In this document: one piece after another, positions 63,542-64,000 of the stretch
Numbering within the stretch: position 1 is the stretch's first letter
Layout of the letters: every line of letters begins with the position of its first letter
NCBI RefSeq assembly: GCF_900116905.1
Contig: NZ_FPCG01000002.1
Location: 1-64,000, forward strand
Length of the DNA stretch: 64,000 nt
Reading direction: 5' to 3'
Source: Micrococcus terreus
Lineage (GTDB): Bacteria; Actinomycetota; Actinomycetes; Actinomycetales; Micrococcaceae
The notes under the pieces: generated by a model
Databases searched by the model: none
Told to the model about the DNA's origin: nothing
What the model saw: only the letters and a program-made list of their open reading frames with translations
Made by a program: the position numbers and the translations under genes

Positions 63542-64000
63542 ATGGCTGACCACGCGCAGGGCACAGACACGCCCATCTCCGATCCGAACGCATCCACTTC
63601 CGGCACCGCCGCCACCTCGGTGAACGTCCCTGACCGCCCCGCCCTGGAGGGCCTGGAGGACAAGCTCTCCGAGCGCTGGCGCACCGAGGGCACCTACGCC
63701 TTCGAGGCTGACACCACGCGCGAACAGGTCTACTCGATCGACACCCCGCCGCCCACCGCGTCCGGGTCTCTGCACGTGGGTCACATGTTCTCCTACACCC
63801 AGACCGACGTGCTGGCCCGCTTCCAACGGATGAACGGCAAGAACGTGTTCTACCCCATGGGCTGGGATGACAACGGCCTGCCCACCGAGCGGCGCGTGCA
63901 GAACTACTACGGTGTCCGGTGCGATCCCACCAAGCCGTACGTGGAGGGCTACCGCCCCCCGGAAACCCCCGCGAAGAACCAGCGCGACTGGGATGTGGTC
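63542..64000 (+). CDS. valS: Valyl-tRNA synthetase, N-terminal part
   Basis: The gene runs off the end of the window; 153 codons are visible. The class I signature is PPPTASGSLHVGHMFSYTQ (HVGH in the HIGH position), followed by FYPMGWDDNGLPTERRVQ, a form of ValS known from actinobacteria and archaea. A polar N-terminal extension of about 30 residues precedes it. The ATG at 63542 is the likely start; ATGs at 63530 and 63533 are in frame and give four or three more residues. GATGAT at 63530-63535 could be a -10 box, which would favour 63542. No T-box is seen in the 237 bp upstream. Confidence 0.93.
   Translation, partial: MADHAQGTDTPISDPNASTSGTAATSVNVPDRPALEGLEDKLSERWRTEGTYAFEADTTREQVYSIDTPPPTASGSLHVGHMFSYTQTDVLARFQRMNGKNVFYPMGWDDNGLPTERRVQNYYGVRCDPTKPYVEGYRPPETPAKNQRDWDVV

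Overview
The window is 64 kb of GC-rich chromosome from an actinobacterium, most likely in the order Micrococcales and perhaps the Micrococcaceae. The placement rests on several features: a mycothiol-dependent formaldehyde dehydrogenase, a phosphatidylinositol-phosphate synthase beside thrS, a DnaE2 mutasome polymerase, a class Ib nrdHIEF operon, a T-box in front of ileS and the order rne-rplU-rpmA-obg-proB-proA-nadD-rsfS. I cannot name a genus from the sequence alone. The region is almost entirely core metabolism and information processing. The only mobile DNA is the 3' end of an IS481-like transposase gene at the left edge. I found no CRISPR array, prophage or obvious defence island.

Left part (0-21 kb). 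After the transposase fragment and a mycothiol-transferase-like (TIGR03085-type) gene comes a minus-strand riboflavin/histidine run: ribM-ribD-ribE-ribB-ribH-hisE-hisG-hisF-GNAT. It lies behind an FMN riboswitch whose P1 helix can be read directly. Upstream, also on the minus strand, are rpe-rsmB-fmt and a PD-(D/E)XK-like protein. A four-gene tRNA cluster (Gly, Cys, Val, Gly) ends in a strong terminator. zapE diverges from a sulfurtransferase/SufE/YbaK trio. A thrS-HIT-pgsA-GPP34 run places a GOLPH3-fold protein beside the phosphatidylinositol-phosphate synthase.

Middle part (21-43 kb). dnaE2 and a DUF6504 gene lie behind a LexA-type SOS box, without adjacent imuA/imuB. An SRAP (YedK/HMCES) gene is close by. 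A GntR-MFS-ornithine cyclodeaminase cluster diverges from mscR, an MBL hydrolase and a P-loop kinase, which look like mycothiol-dependent formaldehyde detoxification. Then follow a lipoate-ligase-like/thioesterase pair, nrdF-nrdE-nrdI-nrdH with paired NrdR-like boxes and a cluster of DnaA-box-like 9-mers upstream, a lipoprotein polysaccharide deacetylase, an SDR, a TPR-like protein and an aquaporin.

Right part (43-64 kb). A tRNA-Ala is followed by a long minus-strand series: histidine phosphatase-rsfS-membrane protein-nadD, then proA-proB-obg-rpmA-rplU-rne. A divergent VKOR gene precedes ndk-DUF4233-folC-ileS, where ileS has a translational T-box leader. Two oxidoreductase genes follow, and the window ends inside valS on the plus strand. 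Many genes overlap by 1 or 4 nt (TGATG or ATGA/GTGA), so translational coupling is common. At least two plus-strand genes appear to be transcribed without a leader. Because of the high GC content, many long open frames antisense to real genes are spurious and have been left out.
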